Source: SAR324 cluster bacterium REDSEA-S27_B3 (GTDB lineage: Bacteria; SAR324; NAC60-12). From it: 64,000 bases of DNA. Below, piece by piece: positions 10,460 to 19,951 of this stretch (the stretch's first letter is position 1; each line of letters begins with the position of its first letter). A program made the position numbers and the translations under genes. A model generated the notes under the pieces. It saw nothing but the letters and a program-made list of their open reading frames with translations, ran no database searches and had not been told where the DNA came from. The DNA is taken from NCBI GenBank assembly GCA_001627865.1, contig LUQO01000004.1, positions 136,384 through 200,383 on the forward strand. The letters are read 5' to 3'.

Positions 10460-10541
10460 GCAAGAATAATTTTAAAAAAAGTAAAATATTCTTATTTGAT
10501 CATGTATAAGCTTAAGCACCAGCCTATCAAAGAAAGTAATT

Positions 10542-11591
10542 GTGGATAAACAAAGCAGGCATAAAAAGCTGATTGCCCCATTGAGAGAGGCAATGTATGA
10601 TTTCAGCGAATCTGGAGTCTTCAAAGAGATGAATAAGCTGTTTGTTCCAAACGCCCAGATGCACCTTTGTCATCCATTGGGATCAAGGCAAGGATCAGAG
10701 GCTTTCTACAGTAGGGTATATGCTCCCCTTTTTATGTCAATCCCTGATCTTGAAAGGCGTGATTATATTGTAATCGCAGGACCGACTACCGGAGGGGCAG
10801 ACTGGGTTGGATGTGCTGGGTATTATACTGGAACATTCTGCAAGTCATGGCTTGATATCCCCCCCACAGGGCATCAGGTTTCCATGAGATTTCATGAGTT
10901 TTATCGTTTCGAGGAAGACAAGGTAATAGAAGTCGAGGCGGTTTGGGACATTCCGGAAGTCATGATGCAGTCTCGTGCCTGGCCGATGGCACCAAGTCTA
11001 GGACGGGAATGGCATGTACCAGGCCCGGCAACACAGGACGGGATTGTACAGGGACCTTATAAAGAAGCAATAAGCACAGTCACCTGCCGCCATATCACTG
11101 AAATGCTGACAGCTTTGAACAGACACCCTTCTCAGGGAGGTCCGGAAGTGATGGAACTGGAAAAATACTGGCATCCCAAAATGAACTGGTATGGTCCTTC
11201 AGGCATTGGTACCGGGCGGGGTATTTCAGGCTTCCGAAATTGGCACCAGATTCCTTTTCTGGCTGCAATGCCAGACAGAGGGCAGTATAACGACCAGGTG
11301 ACCAATCACTTTTTTGGAGATGGAGATTACGCAGGCGGAACAGGCTGGCCTAACATGATGCAGACCTTGTCTGAAAATGGATGGATGGGTATTGCTCCAT
11401 CCGGAAAAAGAATAACTCTAAGAAGCCTGGATTTCTGGAGGGTTGAAAAAGGCCTGATCAGGGAAAACTGGGTTCTGATTGATCTTCTGGATGTCTTTCA
11501 GCAGATTGGGGTTGATATATTTTCACGCATGAGAGAGTTTAACAAATCACGTCATGGTTTTGATCCTGAAACCGGGACTGCACTGAGATAA
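10542..11591 (+). CDS. Double SnoaL-like domain protein
   Basis: 349 aa; 'KYWHPKMNWYGPSGIGTG', 'GWMGIAPSGKRITLRSLDFWRVEKGLIRENWVLIDLLDVFQQIGVDIF'. Confidence 0.75.
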   Translation: MDKQSRHKKLIAPLREAMYDFSESGVFKEMNKLFVPNAQMHLCHPLGSRQGSEAFYSRVYAPLFMSIPDLERRDYIVIAGPTTGGADWVGCAGYYTGTFCKSWLDIPPTGHQVSMRFHEFYRFEEDKVIEVEAVWDIPEVMMQSRAWPMAPSLGREWHVPGPATQDGIVQGPYKEAISTVTCRHITEMLTALNRHPSQGGPEVMELEKYWHPKMNWYGPSGIGTGRGISGFRNWHQIPFLAAMPDRGQYNDQVTNHFFGDGDYAGGTGWPNMMQTLSENGWMGIAPSGKRITLRSLDFWRVEKGLIRENWVLIDLLDVFQQIGVDIFSRMREFNKSRHGFDPETGTALR

Positions 11592-11595
11592 CTGT

Positions 11596-12609
11596 TTGAG
11601 TATGAGTAACAATCAGGAGAACAAAGCACTCCTACTGCAATATTACGAGAATATGGAAGCGGCAAATGCAGCCAGTGTTGAAAAGGTTTTAAGTTATTAT
11701 ACTTCACCAGATTTTCAGTGGTTCGGAGTCTATCCGTTTAACGAGCAGAATGGAGCATCAGCAGTTGCTGAGGCTTTCTGGAGACCTTTTCTGACATCAT
11801 GGTCACATGTGCAGAGACGTCAGGATATTTTTCTGGCAGGCACCAGCGAGATTGATCATACCGACTGGGTGATAAGCATGGGACACTTCATGGGTTATCT
11901 GGAAGCAAGCTGGCTTGGTCTTCCTGCCAGTAATAAAATTGTTTTTCTGCGTTACGCTGATTTCAACTGTATAGAAAAAGGAAGGATTGTTAGGAGCAGT
12001 TTTTTCTGTGACCTGATTGGATTGATGCTACAGCTGAATATAAATCCTCTTCCTCTTCAGACTGGCGCATCATTTATCTGTCCGGGTCCCAGGACTCATG
12101 ATGGATTATTGTTTGAAGCTCAGGATCCAAAAGAATCAGCAAAAACTCTTTTACTTGTTAACAGTATGATAGGAGACCTGGATAATCTGAATAAAAGCGG
12201 GGATGACTCTCCTCCTCCTGAATCGCTTGCAGAAACCTGGCATGAAGATATGATCTGGTACGGACCCGCAGGCATAGGGGCTTCATACACAATCAGACGC
12301 TACCAGCAACAGCACCAGTATCCCTTCAGAAAAGGACTCAAGGACAAAGTTTTCAATGGTCACATCTGCCGTTTTGCTGAGGGGAATTATGCCGGTTTTT
12401 TTGGTTGGCCAAACCTGACTAACACTGCTGTTGGCGGATTCCTTGGATTGCCTGCCAGCGGGGTAGCAGCTGATATGAGGGTTGTTGATATCTACCGCCG
12501 ACAGGGAGAAAAGCTGGCTGAAAACTGGGTATTGATTGATTTGCCATGGTGGCTGAAACAGCAGGGACTTGATATCTTTGAGCGCATAAAAAAAATCATA
12601 ATTTCGTGA
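11596..12609 (+). CDS. Double SnoaL-like domain protein
   Basis: 337 aa (an ATG at 11602 is an alternative start); 'ETWHEDMIWYGPAGIGAS', 'GFLGLPASGVAADMRVVDIYRRQGEKLAENWVLIDLPWWLKQQGLDIF'; 4 nt after the previous gene. Confidence 0.75.
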   Translation: MSMSNNQENKALLLQYYENMEAANAASVEKVLSYYTSPDFQWFGVYPFNEQNGASAVAEAFWRPFLTSWSHVQRRQDIFLAGTSEIDHTDWVISMGHFMGYLEASWLGLPASNKIVFLRYADFNCIEKGRIVRSSFFCDLIGLMLQLNINPLPLQTGASFICPGPRTHDGLLFEAQDPKESAKTLLLVNSMIGDLDNLNKSGDDSPPPESLAETWHEDMIWYGPAGIGASYTIRRYQQQHQYPFRKGLKDKVFNGHICRFAEGNYAGFFGWPNLTNTAVGGFLGLPASGVAADMRVVDIYRRQGEKLAENWVLIDLPWWLKQQGLDIFERIKKIIIS

Positions 12610-12738
12610 TTCAATATTAAAAGAATCTATTGAATCAATATTCCGAAACTCAATCCACCGCTTTATTTCAAGTTGTTACCAATTTTATTGGTTCCAGTAA
12701 AATAGTTGATTATTCTTTGATCCTTTGAAGTTGTAGGT

Positions 12739-13914
12739 TTAATTCTCTAAAGCCTGTTCGATATCTTCAATTAAGTCCTCTACCGATTCAATTCCAACTG
12801 ACAGACGCAAAAGCCCATCTACCAAACCTAATTTTTCTCTCCGTTCAGGTGGAATTGCCGCATGGGTCATTGATGCAGGATGTTCAATCAGGCTTTCAAC
12901 TCCTCCAAGACTAACTGCAAATTGAAACAAATTGCAGCGTTGAAGTATTTCATCTGCTCGCTTAAGACCTCCAGCCACAACTATTGTTATAATTGAGCCG
13001 TACCCTGACATCTGGCTCTTTGCTATTTCGTGTCCGGGATGATCTTTGAACCCTGGATAGTTAATAGATTCAATCCCAAGTCGGGATTGGTTTTCGAGTA
13101 AAAAGTCTGCAATACGCTCTGCATTATAGAAATGCCTTTCCATCCGTATTGGGAGTGTTTTTAAAGATCTCAGCAATGTTGCACAATCTTTGGGGCTTAA
13201 GACTGAACCTAAAGCATTTTGAAGAAATCGGAGTTAATCAACTATTTCATCCGGAGTATTACCTGAAATAGCCGCAACACCGGCTAACAAATCCGAATGA
13301 CCATTCAGGAATTTGGTGGCTGAATGAACTACAATATCTATCCCATATTCAAGTGGTCTCTGGCAAAATGGCGAGGAAAAAGTATTGTCACAAACGCTGA
13401 TTACATTGCTAGATTTGGACAAAGCAGCAATTTTTTCCAAATCGACTATTTGCAATAGAGGATTAGATGGTGTTTCAAACCAGAGCATTTTTGTTTCTTC
13501 TTTAATTGCATTTCGTACTAAATCCAAATCAGAAAAATCTACAAAACTAATTTGATAACCGCAGGATCTCTTTCTCACGTTTTCAAAGAGGCGATATATT
13601 CCACCATAAAGATCATTGTGAACAACAAGATGTGAACCTGCATCAATTAATTCGAGCACAGTGGCAGCTGCTACCATACCGGAAGGGAAGGCAAACGCCG
13701 CTTGCGCTCCTTCTAAATCCGCAAGGCATTCCTCCAAGTTCAAACGGGTTGGATTAGCAGTCCTCGAATACATAAATCCCTTATTCCGGCCAATGCCTTC
13801 CTGCACAAAAGTTGATGCGGTGTATATTGGCGGAATGACTGCTCCTGTCTGAGGATCTGGAGCCTGCCCAGCATGAATAGCTCTTGTATTAAAATTTCTT
13901 TTTTTGGAGGCCAT
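12739..13914 (-). pseudogene. Cys/Met metabolism PLP enzyme (cystathionine/methionine gamma-lyase-like), interrupted by one in-frame TAA
   Basis: ORFs 13234..13914 and 12739..13176 are in the same frame; between them '..GNTPDEIVD*LRFLQNALGSVLSPKDCATLLRSLKTLPIRM..' reads through except for one stop. 'HSATKFLNGHSD' PLP motif. Confidence 0.85.
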
Positions 13915-13944
13915 GCTTACTCTTAAAAATCAATATTTGGGTTT

Positions 13945-14075
13945 GATCTGATGGTCTCAATGGAATGGTTCCTCCTCGCTGTTTCGGCTTCGATGAGCCA
14001 GAATGAAGCAGAGCAATGTTGCTCATTTCAATTCACACATCCAAGGAGGAACCATTCCATTGAGATCATCTGATC
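13945..14075. repeat. MITE-like element: 32-bp imperfect inverted repeats around a 67-bp centre
   Basis: Left arm 13945-13976 gatctgatggtctcaatggaatggttcctcct; right arm 14044-14075 reverse complement gatcagatgatctcaatggaatggttcctcct (30/32 identical). Confidence 0.7.
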
Positions 14076-14156
14076 TAATAAAGGAAAAATTATTCTTCAG
14101 ATACATTAAAGACATCTCCAACCGACCGTTCAATAAATTATCTAAAGCTATGTAAC

Positions 14157-15167
14157 TTAGATAGAAATCCTTGAAGACCCCCGTATTACCAATTCCCCCA
14201 TTATTACTTTATGATTAGGAGGTTTTTCTGGTGTATTTATTCGCGAAATTAGGTCTTCAACGGAATCATCAACCATGCTTTGGACTGGCTGACGAACAGT
14301 GGTCAGGTTGAAACTCGGCCATGAAGCCATAGGTATATCGTCAAAACCGATAATTGATACATCTTCTGGAACCTTCATGTTCATAGCACTTCTGATGGCA
14401 TCAAGCGCACCAATTGCCATTATGTCGTTAGCGCAGAATATAGCATCCACTGGATCCGGCCTGTCAACCAGACGGACCGCAGCAGCATAGGCATCATTAT
14501 AATTGTAATTGCCAACTTCCTTGAGTGCCTTCACACCGTTTTCAACCATAATTTCCATAAACCCTTTTTCTCTGTCAATGCTGGTGGATGTATCCTCATT
14601 CCCTGCAAGAAAAGCGGGGCTTTTGTGTCCGGAGTCTATGAACATCTGGCCAACCAATCTCCCTCCTGCAACATTGTCACAACAGAACCAGCTCGCGTTA
14701 GAGTCCGGAATATATCTGTTAAATAGTGTTAACGGTGTTCCCCAGCGCTGGCATTCAAATGCCATTGCTGAACTCAAAGTAGCGGCAGTAATTAGAATTC
14801 CATCAACCTGATATTCAAGTAATTGTGGCAGGATATCATCCAGATTCTGATCTCTATGAACTGAAAACAGCATCACCTTTTGACCATTCTGCTGAAATTT
14901 TCTGCTTAACAGATCAAGCACTTCAGGATAAAAAGGATTTGTGGTGACGTTTGAAATGACGATACCAACAATATTTGATTTTTGAGTTATCAGACTGCGG
15001 GCCATGGCATTAGGCTGATAACCGATTTTATTGGCGATACCCAGTATTCTCTCTCTTGTTTTTACTGCAACAGGACTTTCCGGGGAAAATGAGCGTGATA
15101 CAGTTGACTGGGAAACGCCGGCAAGTTGAGCAACTTCAATAGAAGTGATTTTATCTTTTTTCTTCAT
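14157..15167 (-). CDS. LacI-family transcriptional regulator
   Basis: Start set at MKKKDKITSIEVAQLAGVSQSTVSRSFS (LacI HTH); periplasmic-binding-like effector domain. Confidence 0.9.
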   Translation of the reverse strand: MKKKDKITSIEVAQLAGVSQSTVSRSFSPESPVAVKTRERILGIANKIGYQPNAMARSLITQKSNIVGIVISNVTTNPFYPEVLDLLSRKFQQNGQKVMLFSVHRDQNLDDILPQLLEYQVDGILITAATLSSAMAFECQRWGTPLTLFNRYIPDSNASWFCCDNVAGGRLVGQMFIDSGHKSPAFLAGNEDTSTSIDREKGFMEIMVENGVKALKEVGNYNYNDAYAAAVRLVDRPDPVDAIFCANDIMAIGALDAIRSAMNMKVPEDVSIIGFDDIPMASWPSFNLTTVRQPVQSMVDDSVEDLISRINTPEKPPNHKVIMGELVIRGSSRISI

Positions 15168-15336
15168 GTTTATTCTAAGTGTCTCATCAGAAAAGATGAT
15201 CCATGAGAAATGTATGTTAACGCATTCGAATGTCATTCACGCTAAGCGGGAATGAAAACTTTTTATTCGTCAATTTAAAATATTTAAAATGCCTGAAATC
15301 AAATCGTTAACAAACGTTGGAAAATGATCATAACTT

Positions 15337-15360
15337 AAGTTTGCATAGGTATGCAAGTTT
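15337..15360. promoter_or_regulatory. Candidate LacI-type operator
   Basis: aagtTTGCATAggTATGCAAgttt, 7-bp perfect arms, between lacI-like (-) and amidohydrolase (+) genes. Confidence 0.4.
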
Positions 15361-15430
15361 TCGTATAATGAAAAAAAATAACACATCAAATATTTATAGA
15401 TAGTGAAAATTACAATAATAAAATCTGCAG

Positions 15431-16336
15431 ATGCAATTGCAACTGATTGATTCACACCATCACCTCTGGGATGTGGAGTCTTTGGAATATGGATGGCTCA
15501 GGCAAATAGGCGCTCCCAAACCGTTTGGTGATCCGACACCAATACAAAAGAATTATCTGACAAAAGATTTTCAGCAGGATGTATCTCACGCTGAGGGTTT
15601 AGAATTTATCGGGTCAGTTCATGTTCAGGCCGACGGAGCACTGCCTGATCCAGTAACTGAAACCCGCTGGCTGAGTAAACTAAATCAATCAAGAATACCT
15701 GCTGCCATTGTCGGTTTTGTTGATCTTTCTCAAGAAGACGCTGAAAATGTGCTGAAAAGGCATCTTTCATTTCCTGAGTTCCGTGGTGTACGACAGATTA
15801 TCGGAATGCTTGAACAGCGTCCGGATCTATCCTTTACAAAAGAACACCTGCTTAGAAAGCGCAGCTGGCAGGAAAACTTTGCTTTGTTGCAGAAACACCA
15901 GCTCAGTTTCGATCTTCAGCTTTATCCGGAACAGATGAAGGAATCAGCAGAATTTCTGGCGAGTTTCCCGGATGTGCCAATAGTGATAGACCATGCTGGA
16001 AGTCCGTACGATCAGACTGATTCAGGGCTTAAATTTTGGAGGGAAGGTCTGTCATCACTTGCTGATCTGAAAAATACCTGCATAAAGCTGTCTGGATTTG
16101 GAATGTATGACAGGAACTGGTCATCCAAGACATCTCTTGTAATTTTTGAAACAATTCTTGAGTTGTTTGGGGCGCAGCGCATCATGTGGGGCAGCAATTT
16201 CCCGGTTGACGGTCTAATGAAAACGTATAAGTTCTGTGTCGAACAGCTGTTAAAATGGATCTCACCACTTCGATCTGAAGACCAGCGTCTTATTGCTTCT
16301 GAAACAGCAAAAAAGTTTTATCGCATCACTGAATAA
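15431..16336 (+). CDS. Amidohydrolase family (lactonase-like, COG3618 type)
   Basis: 301 aa; 'LIDSHHHLWDVESLEYGW', 'VIDHAGSP', 'MWGSNFPVD'. Confidence 0.8.
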   Translation: MQLQLIDSHHHLWDVESLEYGWLRQIGAPKPFGDPTPIQKNYLTKDFQQDVSHAEGLEFIGSVHVQADGALPDPVTETRWLSKLNQSRIPAAIVGFVDLSQEDAENVLKRHLSFPEFRGVRQIIGMLEQRPDLSFTKEHLLRKRSWQENFALLQKHQLSFDLQLYPEQMKESAEFLASFPDVPIVIDHAGSPYDQTDSGLKFWREGLSSLADLKNTCIKLSGFGMYDRNWSSKTSLVIFETILELFGAQRIMWGSNFPVDGLMKTYKFCVEQLLKWISPLRSEDQRLIASETAKKFYRITE

Positions 16337-16388
16337 ACAGAGCGTTAAACTGTAACAAGCAAAAAACATTTTTTTAATTAAACTGATT

Positions 16389-17531
16389 ATGAAATTAAAC
16401 AAAGACAGGATCCTGACCACCCATGTGGGAAGTCTTCCCCGCTCTGAGAAGGTGTTCAAACTAATCTTCGCAAAAGAAGCCGGAGAAGAACTGGATAAGA
16501 AAGAGTATGACAAAGTAATCGCTGATGCTGTTAAAACAGTTGTGGTAAAACAAGAACAGGCTGGAATTGATGTGGTCAGTGATGGAGAACAAAGCAAGAT
16601 TAGTTATGCAACCTACATCAAAGACCGCTTGAATGGATTCGAAGGAGATAGTCCCCGACGCACACCAAAAGATCTTGAGGAGTTTCCAGCATTTTCATCC
16701 AGGGCTTCAAAATCCGGAGGTGTCCCCACGTACTCCCGTCCGCAGTGTACAGGTCAGGTTTCAGTCAAAGACATGGAGCCACTTGAAATTGATCTGCAAA
16801 ATTTCCGTGTGGCACTCAAGGAAAGTAGTGCTACTGATGCATTCATGAATGCTGCTTCCCCGGGGGTGATAGCACTGTTCCAGCCTAATCAATATTATAC
16901 TGATCACAAAAGTTATCTCTACGCCCTGGCCGAAGCAATGAAGGTGGAATATGAAGGTATTGCCAAAGCAGGCTTTCTAATTCAGATTGACAGTCCTGAT
17001 CTTGCTTTGGGTCGTCACGTAATGTTCAAAGACAAAAGCGATCAGGAATTTATATCTATGATTGAACTGCACATTGAAGCGCTTAATCATGCTTTGGAAA
17101 ATATTCCTGCGGAACAGATTCGGCTGCATGTCTGCTGGGGTAATTATCAGGGGCCACACCATTGTGATATCGAAATGAAAAAAATACTGCCTTCCGTTCT
17201 GAAAGCAAAACCTCAGGCGCTTTCTTTTGAAGGATCAAATCCCCGGCACAGTCATGAGTGGACAGTATTCAGAGATACAGATATTCCGGAGGATAAGATT
17301 TTAATTCCGGGAGTGCTGGACTCAACCACCAACTTTGTTGAACATCCTGAACTGGTTGCTGAACGAATTTGCCGATTCGCTGACATCGTTGGACGAGAAC
17401 GGGTAATTGCAGGCACTGACTGCGGATTTTCAACTTTCGCCGGTTTTGGAACTGTTGACGCGGAGATCACCTACACCAAACTTGAGTCACTTTCAAAAGG
17501 TGCTGAATTAGCGTCAGAAAAACTCTGGTAA
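16389..17531 (+). CDS. Cobalamin-independent methionine synthase II-like (MetE C-terminal/core type)
   Basis: 380 aa; 'TTHVGSLPRS', 'SDGEQSK', zinc-site-like 'HVCWGN..SFEGSNPRHSHEW..AGTDCGFSTFAG'. Confidence 0.8.
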   Translation: MKLNKDRILTTHVGSLPRSEKVFKLIFAKEAGEELDKKEYDKVIADAVKTVVVKQEQAGIDVVSDGEQSKISYATYIKDRLNGFEGDSPRRTPKDLEEFPAFSSRASKSGGVPTYSRPQCTGQVSVKDMEPLEIDLQNFRVALKESSATDAFMNAASPGVIALFQPNQYYTDHKSYLYALAEAMKVEYEGIAKAGFLIQIDSPDLALGRHVMFKDKSDQEFISMIELHIEALNHALENIPAEQIRLHVCWGNYQGPHHCDIEMKKILPSVLKAKPQALSFEGSNPRHSHEWTVFRDTDIPEDKILIPGVLDSTTNFVEHPELVAERICRFADIVGRERVIAGTDCGFSTFAGFGTVDAEITYTKLESLSKGAELASEKLW

Positions 17532-17616
17532 ATAAAAATATTTTTCATAGTTGTAATGTTTTTTCTTTGCAGTCAAATATGAAATATTTACACAAAATCA
17601 AAATATAGTTTTTTCC

Positions 17617-18618
17617 ATGGAAGATCGCATTGTCCGTCGTAGTGAAATGGTTCCCTGCCGGAGTGCCTTTATTGATACTTATACCCCGGGCAGCCATCTC
17701 AAGGATAATTTCAGCATAATCGGCCCCGGTGTTACGGAGAATCCAGAGCAGGTAATTAATATCAGTGAACCTCATGGGTTCAATTTTGGAGCGGCAGGAC
17801 AGCCTCCACGAATCAAGAACTCACTGCACAGTCACTTTACTTCGGAAGTATTCTTGATACATGAAGGAACTTTTGAAATCTACTGGGGGCTGAATGGCGA
17901 GAATCACAAAATTATCAGCGAGGGTGATGTGGTTTCAATACCTACTCATTGTTTCAGGGGATTTGAAAATGTTGGGGACAAGTATGGGTTCCTGTTCGCA
18001 ATTCTTGGAGGAGATGATACGGGCGGTGTTGAGTGGGCGCCGCAGGTATTTGAAGCCGCAGAAGAGCATGGCCTGGTTCTGCTAGAGGATTATGGAGTCT
18101 GGGATACACAAAAACAGCCCGTTCCGGAAGGATCAAAAAGAATCATGCCAATGAGCTGCAAGCAGGCAGAATCATATGACAATTACACAGCTGATGAAAT
18201 GGAACAGAGGATTTGCCGTAAAGATTCACTCAATCCTCTTGAAGATCATCCGCTAAAGCATAAGAAATTCGGATGTATTGAGTTTCACAGGCTGATCGGA
18301 ACAAGTGATGCCATGATTCCCGGAGGAGATGGGTTTGAGTTGCTACTGCATAAGGCAGTTCCTGGAGGTGGATACAATACCCACAGCAGGCTGGAAAAAG
18401 AAGTGTTAGTCTCTCACAGTGGCAGCTGGAAGATTAGCTGGAGGGATGAAAATAATAAAGGAAGCTTTGTACTTGAACCAGGGGATCTGGTTTCAATTCC
18501 GAATGATATTGAAAAATCAATTGAGCTGGTCGGAAATAAAAATGGATCATTATTCTCCATCATTAACAGTGATAAACCTGCCCTCCCAGTGTTTGGTTAT
18601 ACAGATGGGCGAAGGTAA
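17617..18618 (+). CDS. Bicupin (two cupin domains)
   Basis: 333 aa; 'SHFTSEVFLIHEGTFEIYWG..GDVVSIPTHCFRGFENVG' and 'HSRLEKEVLVSHSGSWKISW..GDLVSIPNDIEKSIELVG'. Confidence 0.7.
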   Translation: MEDRIVRRSEMVPCRSAFIDTYTPGSHLKDNFSIIGPGVTENPEQVINISEPHGFNFGAAGQPPRIKNSLHSHFTSEVFLIHEGTFEIYWGLNGENHKIISEGDVVSIPTHCFRGFENVGDKYGFLFAILGGDDTGGVEWAPQVFEAAEEHGLVLLEDYGVWDTQKQPVPEGSKRIMPMSCKQAESYDNYTADEMEQRICRKDSLNPLEDHPLKHKKFGCIEFHRLIGTSDAMIPGGDGFELLLHKAVPGGGYNTHSRLEKEVLVSHSGSWKISWRDENNKGSFVLEPGDLVSIPNDIEKSIELVGNKNGSLFSIINSDKPALPVFGYTDGRR

Positions 18619-18753
18619 TCATTTTCTTGATTCCAATAATTCCGGACGATCTCGCCTCTTATGCTGGTTTATGCATTGTGAACAAAAGTTGCTGCTGTAT
18701 CGTTGAAAACAGCATAGTGCAAAGTATTCGTAAGTCTTGAACTTCAAAATAAA

Positions 18754-19950
18754 TTACAACGCGATCACAGTACCATTGTTGATCAGCAAGTCAATTTCCT
18801 TGTCGTGGTAACTATATTCACTAAGCACCTCTCTGGTGTGTTCACCCAGCAGTGGGGCACCATGGGTTACTCCTCCGGGGGTCGCTGAAAACTTGACGGG
18901 AGCACCAAGTGTCTTTACCAGACCCAGTTTAGTGTGCGGAACCTCTGTTACCATCTCACGGGCAAGTGTCTGGGGATCACGGTGCATTTCTGCTACGTCA
19001 AGCACTGGACCGGCGGGTACTCCGGCCGCTTCAAGGCGACTGAGCCATTCATCACTAGTGCGAGTCAGGAAGATTGGTGCCAGCGCACCAGCCAGTTCGA
19101 AACGGTGGGTGATGCGGTCATGGTTGTCTTTGAAGCGTGGATCCTCACCCAACTCAGGTGCCGCGATGAGGTCAAGAAGCTTGAGCCAGTTGGCCTGATT
19201 GGCAGCGCCAAGTGTGATCCAGCCGTCGGAAGTTTCGAACGCCTCGTAGGGCGCGTTGAGAGGATGTGCTGAGCCCATCGGGCCGGGTGAAGTACCGGAG
19301 GCCATTGCAATTGCTGACTGCCAGTAGGTGTGTACGATACCAGCTTCAAAGAGCGAGGTATCTACACGCTGTCCCTTGCCGGTCTTCGCTCTTTCGATGT
19401 AGGCGGCAAGCACGCCCATGGCGCCAAGTATGCCTGCAGTAATGTCAGCCATCGGCGCACCGCATTTAATCGGCGGGCGACCTGGAGCCTCGCCGGTGAT
19501 GCTCATCAGCCCGCTCATACCCTGTGCAATCAGGTCAAATCCTCCGCGCTCGGCGTAGGGTCCGGTACGGCCGAATCCAGAGATCTCGCAGTAGATCAGG
19601 CCGGGGTTAGTTTTTTTCAGGCTCTCGTAGCCCAATCCAAGGCGCTCCATCGTGCCCTTGCGGTAGTTCTCTATGACTACATCTGCCTTGGCCAGAAGGC
19701 GACTCAAGACCTGTTTACCGTCCTCAGTCTTCAAGTCAACCACTATGCCGCGCTTGTTGCGGTTCATCATCATGAAAGCAGCCGATTCACCATCAATATC
19801 AGGCGGAAGGAAGCGGCGTGAATCGTCTCCTGCAGGCGCCTTCTCGAGCTTGATTACGTCTGCGCCCATGTCAGCAAGCATCAGACCGCAGCATGGTCCG
19901 GCCATGATATGCGCAAGCTCGATTACCCTGACACCGTCCAGCGGTCCCAT
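18754..19950 (-). CDS. CaiB/BaiF-family (class III) CoA transferase
   Basis: 398 aa; 'MGPLDGVRVIELAHIMAGPCCGLMLADMGADVIKLEKAPAGDDSR'. Confidence 0.9.
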   Translation of the reverse strand: MGPLDGVRVIELAHIMAGPCCGLMLADMGADVIKLEKAPAGDDSRRFLPPDIDGESAAFMMMNRNKRGIVVDLKTEDGKQVLSRLLAKADVVIENYRKGTMERLGLGYESLKKTNPGLIYCEISGFGRTGPYAERGGFDLIAQGMSGLMSITGEAPGRPPIKCGAPMADITAGILGAMGVLAAYIERAKTGKGQRVDTSLFEAGIVHTYWQSAIAMASGTSPGPMGSAHPLNAPYEAFETSDGWITLGAANQANWLKLLDLIAAPELGEDPRFKDNHDRITHRFELAGALAPIFLTRTSDEWLSRLEAAGVPAGPVLDVAEMHRDPQTLAREMVTEVPHTKLGLVKTLGAPVKFSATPGGVTHGAPLLGEHTREVLSEYSYHDKEIDLLINNGTVIAL

Positions 19951-19951
19951 C

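Noticed and set aside
13234-13236. Recoded stop / selenocysteine in the PLP gene
   Set aside because: The codon is TAA, not TGA, and no readthrough context was recognised; a point nonsense mutation or error is simpler.
19330-19821. 163-aa + strand ORF in CaiB
   Set aside because: Antisense to a clear CaiB/BaiF gene; typical of higher-GC coding DNA.
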